A stretch of 15,705 bases of DNA from an uncultured Fusibacter sp. (GTDB lineage Bacteria; Bacillota; Clostridia; Peptostreptococcales; Acidaminobacteraceae), in contig CALFXQ010000370.1 in NCBI GenBank assembly GCA_937958285.1, positions 1-15,705 of the forward strand, in the 5' to 3' direction. Of the stretch, positions 1 to 7,668 are shown in pieces. The notes under the pieces were generated by a model. That model saw only the letters and a program-made list of their open reading frames with translations. It was not told the DNA's origin and searched no databases. Both the position numbers and the translations under genes were made by a program. Every line of letters starts with the position of its first letter. Position 1 is the stretch's first letter.

Positions 1-1022
1 AGTACATAGATGTAAATTTGATATTTTGGAAAAAATTTGTAGCGGAAAAAATTTAGGTGTTCAACGAGTGCAATATTGAATAAGTGCCAGTGACTATGTT
101 GAAAATCGATGTTTAAAGAGATAAAATAGCCTTCGCCGTGTTTCCTTTTGTGAACCTCTATGGCCTGATCTTTCCAGTAATCCGCATTGTATCTGACGGA
201 TTTAATGTCACCAAAATATGTATGTTCTAGTGCGCGTTCCCATACGAGTAGACGATCCTTTAACAACATGTTCAAGTTCAGCATATTCGACAGCGGTTTT
301 GCTAAGGTTGAGAAATCTTGGGGTTCTGAATTGTATAAATCTGGGCGGACCTTACGCACATCTAAAGAAAGCCAATGGTAGATTGTTTTGGAGGCTTCAA
401 GATATCTCTCGAGATTATTGGCATATTGCAATGTTCCCGATTTTGTGAAGTATGTCCATATACAGGCCGGCTCATCTGGACAAGTGGTGGCTTGTAAGTG
501 CGCAATCGGAGGAAATAAAGTGCCTGCGGGAGGCAATACTATATCGAGTAGGCCACTAGTGTTGATTTTTAGGTGATTCACCTCGTTGCATTCAGACTTT
601 ATAGCACTAAACCCCTGATGCGCATACGAATCTGCAATAATATGTAAGGCAATACCTAAATAGTATTGGCCATATTCAAAGTGAAGCGACCTCAATACAT
701 GTCTTTTTAATGCAAGTATTCCTTCGCTCTCGGGAAGGCAGCACATACGTGAATCAAAGTCTAAGCCGCTGAGACTGGGGAAGAAGTGAAAAGGTGCGTA
801 GAGATTAAGGGCTGTTTTGGGTTGAAAAAAATCGGGGTGCATAATTGGATGGGCAGATGAAATAGGCCAGTATTGGCCGCCATCAAGAATTTTAAGGGGA
901 CCTTGGAGCTTGGCATCATCTACTTGCTCAGAAGCATAAGCGAGCATTTCTGCAATTTGTGGTTTTATGCCTGCCCAAATGCAAATAATGTAGATTGCAT
1001 AGTAGTGATAATCTCTTCTCAT
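1..1022 (-). CDS. DUF6765-like protein, partial (3' end beyond the window)
   Basis: An uninterrupted reading frame of 340 codons starts at the ATG at 1022 and runs off the left edge, so the C-terminus is missing. The protein begins MRRDYHYYAIYIICIWAG, followed by SEQVDD (residues 31-36). A histidine/aspartate motif, HIIADSYAHQGFS, lies at 127-139 with H127, D131 and H135. The N-terminal D-x-HYY, the Q-VDD motif and the H-x3-D-x3-HQGFS motif are what I remember of the uncharacterised DUF6765 family. The spaced His/Asp residues suggest a metal site like that of zinc-dependent phospholipase C-type helical proteins, but that is inference. I see no signal peptide; residues 8-18 are only modestly hydrophobic. 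The ATG overlaps the TGA of the upstream GGDEF/HD-GYP gene (ATGA), so the two are almost certainly co-transcribed and translationally coupled. The coding call is firm, the family name moderate, and the function unknown. Confidence 0.8.
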   Translation of the reverse strand, partial: MRRDYHYYAIYIICIWAGIKPQIAEMLAYASEQVDDAKLQGPLKILDGGQYWPISSAHPIMHPDFFQPKTALNLYAPFHFFPSLSGLDFDSRMCCLPESEGILALKRHVLRSLHFEYGQYYLGIALHIIADSYAHQGFSAIKSECNEVNHLKINTSGLLDIVLPPAGTLFPPIAHLQATTCPDEPACIWTYFTKSGTLQYANNLERYLEASKTIYHWLSLDVRKVRPDLYNSEPQDFSTLAKPLSNMLNLNMLLKDRLLVWERALEHTYFGDIKSVRYNADYWKDQAIEVHKRKHGEGYFISLNIDFQHSHWHLFNIALVEHLNFFRYKFFPKYQIYIYV

Positions 1023-3310
1023 GTCGTTTGCTCCTGCCTAATGGCTTTTACAAATAGCGAGACTAATTGTGGATCAAATTGAATGTTAGATGCATCGAGG
1101 AGTCGCTGGATGGCCTCTTCTTTAGACAGAGCAATGCGATAAGACCTAGTACTCGTCATAGCATGAAAGGCATCTGCAATAGCGACGATTCTTGAAAACA
1201 ATGGAATGCTATGACCCGATATACCATCGGGATATCCACTGCCATCAAAATGTTCATGGTGGTACTTTACGCAGGCGATAATATCTTGATCATCGACGAC
1301 TTGAGCGACGAGATTTGCCCCGAGTTCGGTGTGTTTTTTTATGCTGTCAAATTCAGCAGAAGTGAGTTTAGTTGGTTTGTGAAGGATATCATCTGAAATT
1401 GCTATTTTCCCCAAATCATGTAACAAACTGCCGATGCGCAGTGCGTATCGCTGTGTGTGCGTTAAGCCCATGGCCTCGCCAAGTATGGCAGAATAACGTG
1501 CCACAAACTCCGAGTGCTTTCCAGTATAGGTATCTTTAAGGTCGATGGTCGCTGCGAGTGTGAGTACAAAGTCGCTTTGTAGCTCTTGCTTTAATGCCAC
1601 TTGTGCAAAACCTTGTAGCTGAATCTGAACGTTCTCGTTATATGCTTGAACGGTGTTTCTGCCACAAGCCTTTGCAAATTCACAGGCTTTCTCTGCCTTA
1701 GCTATAAGCGTGGATGCTTCTGTGCTATGCAATGGATATCTAGAAATACCAATTGAAACGCTAAATGGATGATATTGGCTAAGTGCACCTAGGGCATCGT
1801 CCATCAATATATTGATTCGCAGTTTTTCTGCACGTTTTAGAGCGATGTCATCGCCAGAGGTTGAAGAGGTTTCTGTAATTAGTACGACAAACTCTTCGCC
1901 ACCATAGCGAAATACATTGCCATCTTGAACTTCTGTAACTAGGAGCTCGGCAATTCTTTGCAACATTTGATCGCCAATATCATGGCCGAGTGCATTGTTG
2001 ATGGCTCTGAAGTGATCGATATCGATTATGAGCAGGGTGGAGGGGATGTGTCTTTTTATCGTGGTTTTTAGTGCCTGAATGCAGTTTCTGTGGTTCCCTA
2101 GCCCGGTGAGCTCATCTTTAATCAACTCATTTTGCAAATGGTGATGTTCGAGTAGTAGTTGCTGACTCGAAGCGTAAAGTTGCTTTTGTGCATCGATATA
2201 ATGCTTAAAGGCAGTGATGAGTATGGCGATGGCATAAAGTATAAATCCGTAAACAGAAGCGCGCATTGGTACTGCTTTTGGAATAATCATGGATACAACA
2301 TCTATGCCAGTTGGGATAATCAACGATAGAGTGGCGAGTAAAAAAAGAAGATCTTCCTCATGTCGGTGCTTATAAGCCTGCCTTGCACTATGAAAAGCCC
2401 AAACCATGGCTTGCATAATCATCAGCACATTTGCTAGGCGATAGTGAACATTGAGCTGAATCATACTAGAAGAAACCGTTACAAGTGCTGAACTAACACC
2501 AAAAAAGAGCAATGCAATTTTTATAATATAGATCTTGCGATAGCGCCTACTGATGATGTAACTCATGAGCAGAACAGCCGTATACAGACACATCATCAGT
2601 ACTTTCTTAATTAATAAGGCAGATAGAGGCCAATAAGAAAATGTTGTGTAGTCCAATAGATAAAAGGCTATTAGAATGACGGCAAGGGGTAAAAGGGCAT
2701 AGCGGTTGTCTAAATACCGGCTCATATAGAACATGGCAATGAGGCTAATAGACAAAATAATCATCGTCCAGAAGATGATATTGTAAAAGGGACTCATGGT
2801 AAAGTTTAGTCGATGTATTATTTTACTTGCATCTGAAGTGGGTAAAAAGATAAAAGGCAATTTTGAAAAACCGATCTTGTAATCACTGTAGGTTGTAACT
2901 TTGAAACGATTGTCACTTTGAATAAGTTGACGGTCGATAAAGAGTGCATAGGTTTGGTTCCATGTATGCTGACTGCTATGTTGATCATCTCCAATGGAAC
3001 CAATATACATATCGTTCCAATAAAAACGATGCCAGGTGCCTCTAAGCCCCGAAATGACAACAGAAATGTCTTGGTCGCGGGGAAGCGTGTCCCCTGAAAC
3101 ATTTAAATAATATGTATAAATGCCCTCTTCGCCCTTGTTGATAAGTGATTCTGGGAAACTTCGAGCAGTTTGATTAAAGATAACTTGGGCAGTCACCTGA
3201 TAGTCGGGATTATTGAGAATACTTTGATTTGTTCTTGTGTTGTAGAGGATGAATAGAGGGGCAAAAAGGGTCACAAGTAAGAGGTAAATCGCAACAATTT
3301 TGATTTTCAT
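1019..3310 (-). CDS. Membrane-bound bifunctional GGDEF/HD-GYP cyclic-di-GMP enzyme
   Basis: This 763-residue protein probably both makes and degrades cyclic di-GMP at the membrane. Residues 7-23 form a signal anchor, and about 30-172 form an extracytoplasmic domain. Seven hydrophobic segments follow (roughly 175-197, 205-221, 232-253, 260-281, 290-307, 321-343, 351-367), a 7TM-DISM-like sensor layout. A short coiled linker leads to a GGDEF domain (about 395-560) with an intact GGEEF signature at 470-474. No RxxD inhibitory site sits at the usual place just upstream (462-465 reads QDGN), so product inhibition may be absent. The HD-GYP domain (about 585-760) has HD at 631-632 and HHEHFDGSGYP at 684-694, the full signature of active HD-GYP phosphodiesterases. 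The start ATG has an AAAGGA ribosome binding site at 3318-3323 with a 7-base spacer. The stop overlaps the start of the DUF6765-like gene. Which activity dominates, and the ligand sensed, cannot be read from sequence. Confidence 0.93.
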   Translation of the reverse strand: MKIKIVAIYLLLVTLFAPLFILYNTRTNQSILNNPDYQVTAQVIFNQTARSFPESLINKGEEGIYTYYLNVSGDTLPRDQDISVVISGLRGTWHRFYWNDMYIGSIGDDQHSSQHTWNQTYALFIDRQLIQSDNRFKVTTYSDYKIGFSKLPFIFLPTSDASKIIHRLNFTMSPFYNIIFWTMIILSISLIAMFYMSRYLDNRYALLPLAVILIAFYLLDYTTFSYWPLSALLIKKVLMMCLYTAVLLMSYIISRRYRKIYIIKIALLFFGVSSALVTVSSSMIQLNVHYRLANVLMIMQAMVWAFHSARQAYKHRHEEDLLFLLATLSLIIPTGIDVVSMIIPKAVPMRASVYGFILYAIAILITAFKHYIDAQKQLYASSQQLLLEHHHLQNELIKDELTGLGNHRNCIQALKTTIKRHIPSTLLIIDIDHFRAINNALGHDIGDQMLQRIAELLVTEVQDGNVFRYGGEEFVVLITETSSTSGDDIALKRAEKLRINILMDDALGALSQYHPFSVSIGISRYPLHSTEASTLIAKAEKACEFAKACGRNTVQAYNENVQIQLQGFAQVALKQELQSDFVLTLAATIDLKDTYTGKHSEFVARYSAILGEAMGLTHTQRYALRIGSLLHDLGKIAISDDILHKPTKLTSAEFDSIKKHTELGANLVAQVVDDQDIIACVKYHHEHFDGSGYPDGISGHSIPLFSRIVAIADAFHAMTSTRSYRIALSKEEAIQRLLDASNIQFDPQLVSLFVKAIRQEQTT

Positions 3311-3369
3311 GGCCTATTCCTTTCCAGTTTATCCAATACCCATTGCTACTATTTCAAAACGCGAAATGA

Positions 3370-3398
3370 TTGCATGTAATCCGCTAAGCAGATAGAAT
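3370..3398 (+). promoter_or_regulatory. Candidate sigma-A promoter for the EAL-HDOD gene
   Basis: TTGCAT (3370-3375) and TAGAAT (3393-3398) are separated by exactly 17 bases. They match the consensus -35 at 4 of 6 positions and the -10 at 5 of 6. The predicted start near 3405 gives a leader of about 60 bases before the ATG at 3466. It lies in the 155-base divergent intergenic region. I found no comparably good promoter on the other strand for the GGDEF/HD-GYP gene. Confidence 0.5.
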
Positions 3399-3465
3399 AG
3401 AGAAGAGATGTTTATATTGATTTCTACTGGGCATAAATGAACCAAGTACGTTATTGGGAGGCGCT

Positions 3466-4677
3466 ATGTTCATCGCGAGACAACCTATTTTTAGTCGCTC
3501 ATTAGACGTGTATGGCTATGAGCTTTTATTTAGATCAGAACATGGCTCAAATGCCTTTGATGGGACATCCGACGTTTTAGCCACAGCCACAATTATTAGT
3601 GGTCTCTTTGAGTCGGGCATCGATATGTACGTAGAAGACAAGCGTGCTTTTGTTAATTTTGATGCGGTGTTTCTCGAATCGGAGTTAGCAGAGCTTATTG
3701 ATCCCAGTCGCCTAGTAGTTGAAGTCCTAGAGACGGTTACGGTTGATGCTCAACTCATTGAACGACTTGAGTATTTAAAGCGTAAAGGGTATAAAATTGC
3801 ACTCGATGATTTTATTGAGTCCTATCACGAATACCCCCTTGTGCCATTGGCCGATATTATTAAATTTGACCTTATGGCCACACCGCTAGACACCATTACA
3901 AACGATGTAAAACATGCATTGAGTCAAGGAAAACTTTTGTTGGCAGAAAAAATTGAAACAGAACAAGAATTTCAACTGGCCAAGGAGATGGGATTTCATC
4001 TCTTCCAGGGATATTTTTTTAGCAAACCCAACATAGTTGGAAAGTCGAGTACAAAGACGACTACCAAGACTCAATATCTGCGCATTCTAACTGAGTTAAA
4101 GAGCCCAGAACCAAGCTATCAGGTGTTGGCAGAAATAATTGAGAAAGACATAAGGTTGGCCTATCGCCTCATGAAGGTTATCAGTTCAAGAGCGGGTGAC
4201 GATTTAGTCTATTCCATAAAACGCGCGCTAACTTATATGGGACTGAAAGAGCTGGAGCGATGGGTTAGCATTATGATGCTAAGGGATTTAAACGATCATA
4301 AACCGCAAGAGTTAATGCGGCTTGCGTTAATTCGAACAAAGTTTTCGGAGCTGATTGCCAAGCACGGTCATCTTGGCAAGATTAAGCACGAAGCGTCTAT
4401 GATGGGTTTGTTTAGTACCATCGATGCCATGCTCGATCAAAGTATGCAAGATGCCCTCGATGGTATCTCGCTACCTACGTCGGTTTCTGAGGCATTAATT
4501 GTAAATCAGGGCACTCTGGCACCGGTCTATCAAATCGTACATGCCTATGAGCAAGGGGATTGGTATAGGGCTGAGACGTTGGCAAATCAATTGGGGATTC
4601 CCGAGGGAGAACTTCTTTTAGATTATCGAGAAGCGTTAGTTTGGGCACGAGACATTATTTCAAAGATGTATGACTAA
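3466..4677 (+). CDS. EAL-HDOD signalling protein (YuxH/CdgJ type)
   Basis: This 403-residue cytoplasmic protein has an N-terminal EAL domain (about 1-190) and a C-terminal HDOD domain (about 200-400). The opening MFIARQPIFSRSLDVYGYEL is characteristic of this architecture. The EAL signature is degenerate (E19-L20-L21). Even so, the positions that bind metal and substrate in active phosphodiesterases look retained: N64, E86, D114-D115, K133, E161 and Q181 in the QGYFF motif. The EAL domain could therefore hydrolyse cyclic di-GMP or only bind it. HDOD domains are regulatory modules; Vibrio CdgJ, with this architecture, is a phosphodiesterase affecting motility. The start is placed at the ATG at 3466, with GGGAGG at 3456-3461. 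An upstream in-frame TTG at 3454 would sit before that ribosome binding site and is rejected. The lar genes follow 73 bases downstream on the same strand. Confidence 0.9.
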   Translation: MFIARQPIFSRSLDVYGYELLFRSEHGSNAFDGTSDVLATATIISGLFESGIDMYVEDKRAFVNFDAVFLESELAELIDPSRLVVEVLETVTVDAQLIERLEYLKRKGYKIALDDFIESYHEYPLVPLADIIKFDLMATPLDTITNDVKHALSQGKLLLAEKIETEQEFQLAKEMGFHLFQGYFFSKPNIVGKSSTKTTTKTQYLRILTELKSPEPSYQVLAEIIEKDIRLAYRLMKVISSRAGDDLVYSIKRALTYMGLKELERWVSIMMLRDLNDHKPQELMRLALIRTKFSELIAKHGHLGKIKHEASMMGLFSTIDAMLDQSMQDALDGISLPTSVSEALIVNQGTLAPVYQIVHAYEQGDWYRAETLANQLGIPEGELLLDYREALVWARDIISKMYD

Positions 4678-4682
4678 CATGC

Positions 4683-4710
4683 AGATCCTTGAAAGAAATT
4701 TTAAGGATCT
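4683..4710 (+). terminator. GAAA-tetraloop hairpin between the EAL-HDOD gene and larC
   Basis: A 12-base-pair stem (4683-4694 with 4699-4710, one G-U pair) closes a GAAA tetraloop. It is followed by the moderately T-rich TTACTTTTG. It begins five bases after the EAL-HDOD stop and ends 40 bases before the larC start. The shape suits a partial intrinsic terminator or processing site that would reduce read-through from the EAL-HDOD gene into larCEB. The interrupted T-tract makes full termination doubtful. A GNRA loop could alternatively stabilise the messenger end. Confidence 0.5.
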
Positions 4711-4750
4711 TTACTTTTGTAATGGAGAGATGGAGAAATGGAGGATTATT

Positions 4751-6022
4751 GTGAGAGTTTTATACTATGATGTTTTTTGTGGCATCAGCGGCGATATGCA
4801 TCTTGGGGCACTTTTGGATTTGGGTGTGCCCATGGATTATATTCGCGAGATGCTCGCCTTACTGCCGCTGGGTGGTGAATTTTCTTTGGATTATCGGCGT
4901 GCAGAGAAAATGGGGATAACTGGAGTCAAGGCGAATGTTTATCTTACAAATGGTCAATACGATCTAATTGAAGAAAAAAAACACGACCATCACCATGATC
5001 ACGACCACGACCATGACCACGACCATCACCACGAGCATCACCACGAGCATCGCGCATATCGTGATATTCGAGAGCTACTTGCCCATGCGGCTCTGCCTGA
5101 GGGTATTAAAGCGCGAGCTTTAAACATCTTTGCCTGTTTAGCCGAAGCCGAGGCAGGTGTTCACGGAAAGCCAATCGAAGAAGTACATTTTCACGAGGTA
5201 GGCTCAGTAGATGCCATTGTGGACATTGTCGCAGCAGCTGCAGCTATAGAATATCTAAATGTGGATCTCATCTTGTGCTCACCTATCCACGTAGGCGGCG
5301 GGATGGTTAAATGTGCGCACGGTGTTTTTCCCGTGCCTGCGCCTGCTACAACATCGATACTAAAAGGAGTACCATTGACATTTGGACGCGTTATGTCTGA
5401 GACCACAACACCGACAGGTGCAGCAATCTTAAAAGCAAATGTTGACAAATACACCGACCGTCATGAATTGAAGATTGAAAAGATAGGGTATGGGCTTGGA
5501 ACAAAGAATTTTGATATCCCCAATGTACTTCGCGTCTATCTTGGTGTGATTGACGAGGTGGAATCGTTGGCGCATAGTGGGTCTGACTTTATAATTGAAC
5601 AAGAGTACATAATTGAAATGAATCTCGATGATATGTCGCCAGAGGCCTTTCCGGCCCTCGAAAACCTGTTGTTCCAGCGAGGGGCAAAGGATGTGTGGAA
5701 GACGGCAATATTTATGAAAAAGAATCGTTTAGCGACACAAGTTTCGATACTGACGGATTTACAAACGCTCCCTTCACTTTATGAAGTCATCGTCGCGCAT
5801 TCTACCACAGCTGGATTTAGGCAGTATCCTGTGGAAAAGTTTATGCTCAAAAGACAATGGCAAGATGTTCAAACCCAATATGGCACCGTGCCCGTTAAGC
5901 AATTGCTTTGGCATGGAAATGTTCTACGACAAAAGCCAGAATACGATGTGTGCTTTGAGCTATCAAAAAAACATGGCGTAAGTTTAGAGGAGGTAACCCG
6001 TGCAGCCCTTACTAATGGCTAA
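4751..6022 (+). CDS. larC: LarC, nickel insertase for nickel-pincer nucleotide
   Basis: LarC inserts nickel into the pyridinium-3,5-bisthiocarboxylic acid mononucleotide, the last step of nickel-pincer cofactor synthesis, in a CTP-dependent reaction. The 423-residue protein opens MRVLYYDVFCGISGDMHLGA, the family hallmark, and carries EEVHFHEVGSVDAIVDI at 143-159. A C-terminal LarC2 segment begins near 287 with EMNLDDMSPE and includes FMKKNRLATQ at 321-330. In Lactobacillus plantarum larC is split and joined by programmed frameshifting; here both parts are one continuous frame. Residues 78-100 are a His/Asp/Glu run with 15 histidines, a likely nickel-holding insert. The start is the GTG at 4751, six bases after GGAGG (4740-4744). 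An in-frame ATG at 4670 overlaps the previous gene and would read through a hairpin, so it is unlikely. The 3' end overlaps larE by 23 bases. Confidence 0.93.
   Translation: MRVLYYDVFCGISGDMHLGALLDLGVPMDYIREMLALLPLGGEFSLDYRRAEKMGITGVKANVYLTNGQYDLIEEKKHDHHHDHDHDHDHDHHHEHHHEHRAYRDIRELLAHAALPEGIKARALNIFACLAEAEAGVHGKPIEEVHFHEVGSVDAIVDIVAAAAAIEYLNVDLILCSPIHVGGGMVKCAHGVFPVPAPATTSILKGVPLTFGRVMSETTTPTGAAILKANVDKYTDRHELKIEKIGYGLGTKNFDIPNVLRVYLGVIDEVESLAHSGSDFIIEQEYIIEMNLDDMSPEAFPALENLLFQRGAKDVWKTAIFMKKNRLATQVSILTDLQTLPSLYEVIVAHSTTAGFRQYPVEKFMLKRQWQDVQTQYGTVPVKQLLWHGNVLRQKPEYDVCFELSKKHGVSLEEVTRAALTNG
4982..5050 (+). repeat. His-rich low-complexity coding tract within larC
   Basis: CAC/CAT codons alternate with GAC/GAT and then GAG codons. 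They encode 23 residues that are 15 His, 6 Asp and 2 Glu, ending in a tandem HHHE-type unit. Mixed synonymous codons are used in the first part, while the last two 12-base units are identical. The tract probably grew by slippage and is kept for metal binding. Confidence 0.85.
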
Positions 6023-6812
6023 AATTGAAATGCTTATCGAGGAAATTAAAAAGAAGCAATCGGCTGTGATCGCATTTTCTGGCGGTGTTGACAGTACTTT
6101 TTTAGCCTATTGTGCAAAGTTAGCGCTAGGTGATAAGGCCATTGCAATCACTATCGATGCGCCACAAGTACCGCGCTGGGAATTAAGCGAAGCAACGGAA
6201 CTTACTGCGAGCTGGGGCATGTCTCATAAAGTCATTTGCGTAGCCTTGCCGCCATCCGTAGAAAATAATCCAGAAGATAGATGTTACCACTGTAAGCGTG
6301 AGATTTTTGGGGTTTTACAAGAGACTGCAAGAGCGATGAATTTTAATGTTTTAATGGATGGGTCGAATTATGATGATTTAAGTGATTATAGACCTGGGCT
6401 TAGAGCGCTAAAAGAACTCGAGGTCTGGAGTCCATTGATGCAATTTGGTTGGACAAAATCAGAAATAAGAGAAGCCTCTGCATACTTTAAATTGCCCACT
6501 TCGGATAAACCTGCTTACGCCTGCTTATTGACTCGAATTCCTGCGAATACCGTGATTACTCATGAGTTGCTTAAGCAGATCGAGCGTGCGGAAACAGTGC
6601 TTTTCGAAGAGGGTTTTAGTGGTAGTCGCGTAAGAGTTCATGGAGATTTAGCGCGCATTGAGATACAGCCAAGCCAATACGAAAAGCTGATGCCACTAGA
6701 CCTTAGAGCTAGAATTTCACAAAGATTTAAAGCGTGTGGGTTTCGCTATGTAACCTTCGATATATTGGGTTATCAGATGGGCAGTCTCAATCCATCACTA
6801 GAAAAAGGGTAA
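6000..6812 (+). CDS. larE: LarE, sulfur insertase (three-cysteine type)
   Basis: LarE is a PP-loop enzyme that adenylates the carboxylates of pyridinium-3,5-biscarboxylic acid mononucleotide and replaces them with thiocarboxylates. The 270-residue protein has the PP-loop SGGVDSTFLA at 27-36. Cysteines C95 and C98 lie in RCYHCKR, and C175 in KPAYACLLTRIP. The Lactobacillus plantarum enzyme relies on one sacrificial cysteine, equivalent to C175. Homologues with the extra CxxC pair, such as that of Thermotoga maritima, bind a [4Fe-4S] cluster and can transfer sulfur repeatedly. By that precedent this protein is probably the cluster-dependent type. The start is the GTG at 6000, six bases after AGAGGAGG (5986-5993) and inside the larC 3' end. 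An ATG five codons later (6015) is a weaker alternative. The gene sits between larC and larB, which supports the assignment. Confidence 0.93.
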   Translation: MQPLLMAKIEMLIEEIKKKQSAVIAFSGGVDSTFLAYCAKLALGDKAIAITIDAPQVPRWELSEATELTASWGMSHKVICVALPPSVENNPEDRCYHCKREIFGVLQETARAMNFNVLMDGSNYDDLSDYRPGLRALKELEVWSPLMQFGWTKSEIREASAYFKLPTSDKPAYACLLTRIPANTVITHELLKQIERAETVLFEEGFSGSRVRVHGDLARIEIQPSQYEKLMPLDLRARISQRFKACGFRYVTFDILGYQMGSLNPSLEKG

Positions 6813-6831
6813 CGAGATAAAGGGGCATTAT

Positions 6832-7581
6832 ATGAATGAAATTCAACTTAGAAGTTTACTGGAGCAGGTCAAATCCGACAACCTCAGTATCGAAGAAGCC
6901 ATTGAATCGATGGCCACTTATATGGAAGTAGAACTTGGCGATGCCGTTATAGACCATCAACGAAAATTGCGTGTTGGCAATCACGAAGTGGTCTACGGTG
7001 AAGGAAAAACCGCTGAACAGTTGGTGAGAATCTGCGTGCACTTGGCGAATCAACAGCAAAATGTATTGGTGACCCGTGTAGATGCGAACAGTTTTAATGA
7101 AGTGCATACACATATTCCAGAGGCAAACTATAATGCTGTAGCACGAACAATCACGATAGTAAAGGAGCCTGAGGAGGTTTCTGATAAGGGTTATATTGCA
7201 ATTGTAGCCGCGGGCACATCGGATATGCCCGTTGTAGAAGAGGCTTACGAAACTGCCGTTTATCTAGGCAATCGCGTGGAGAAAATTATAGATGTGGGCG
7301 TGGCAGGTATTCATCGGTTGATGAAACGGTTGGACATTATAAGAGGCGCTCGCGTTGTTATCGTTGTGGCGGGAATGGAAGGTGCACTTGCCAGCGTGGT
7401 TGGTGGCCTTGTAGACAAACCGGTTATTGCTGTGCCGACGAGTGTGGGCTATGGTGCGAGTTTTAATGGGCTATCGGCACTCCTTACTATGCTTAACAGT
7501 TGTGCGAGTGGCGTAAGCGTCGTGAATATAGATAACGGCTTTGGCGCCGCTTACTGTGCAAGTCAAATCAATCGTCTGTAG
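6832..7581 (+). CDS. larB: LarB, pyridinium-3,5-biscarboxylic acid mononucleotide synthase
   Basis: LarB starts nickel-pincer nucleotide synthesis by carboxylating and hydrolysing nicotinic acid adenine dinucleotide. The 249-residue protein has a family-specific N-terminal half (about 1-115) and a PurE-like C-terminal half. The latter shows AAGTSDMPVVEEA at 126-138 and GMEGALASVVGGL at 181-193, followed by KPVIAVPTSVGYG. C224 in LNSCASGV probably corresponds to the catalytic cysteine reported to form a covalent substrate adduct in the Lactobacillus enzyme. AAAGGGG at 6819-6825 lies six bases before the ATG. The gene follows larE by 19 bases, so larC-larE-larB read as one transcript. The order C-E-B differs from the lar operon of L. 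plantarum, and no larA is adjacent. Confidence 0.93.
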   Translation: MNEIQLRSLLEQVKSDNLSIEEAIESMATYMEVELGDAVIDHQRKLRVGNHEVVYGEGKTAEQLVRICVHLANQQQNVLVTRVDANSFNEVHTHIPEANYNAVARTITIVKEPEEVSDKGYIAIVAAGTSDMPVVEEAYETAVYLGNRVEKIIDVGVAGIHRLMKRLDIIRGARVVIVVAGMEGALASVVGGLVDKPVIAVPTSVGYGASFNGLSALLTMLNSCASGVSVVNIDNGFGAAYCASQINRL

Positions 7582-7668
7582 CACGTTGAAAAAAGGCGTC
7601 GATTGACTTCGGTTTATGCCAGAAAATCCTTGAGTGAAGTAAAAATAACGTTTTGTGGAGGATTATTG

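Noticed and set aside
187..1082. Several short plus-strand frames of 60-76 codons
   Set aside because: They lie antisense to the continuous 340-codon minus-strand gene, lack ribosome binding sites and match no family.
4670..4750. Upstream start for larC giving 27 extra residues
   Set aside because: It overlaps the EAL-HDOD stop, reads through a hairpin and has no ribosome site; LarC proteins begin at the MRVLYYD motif, where GGAGG precedes GTG 4751.
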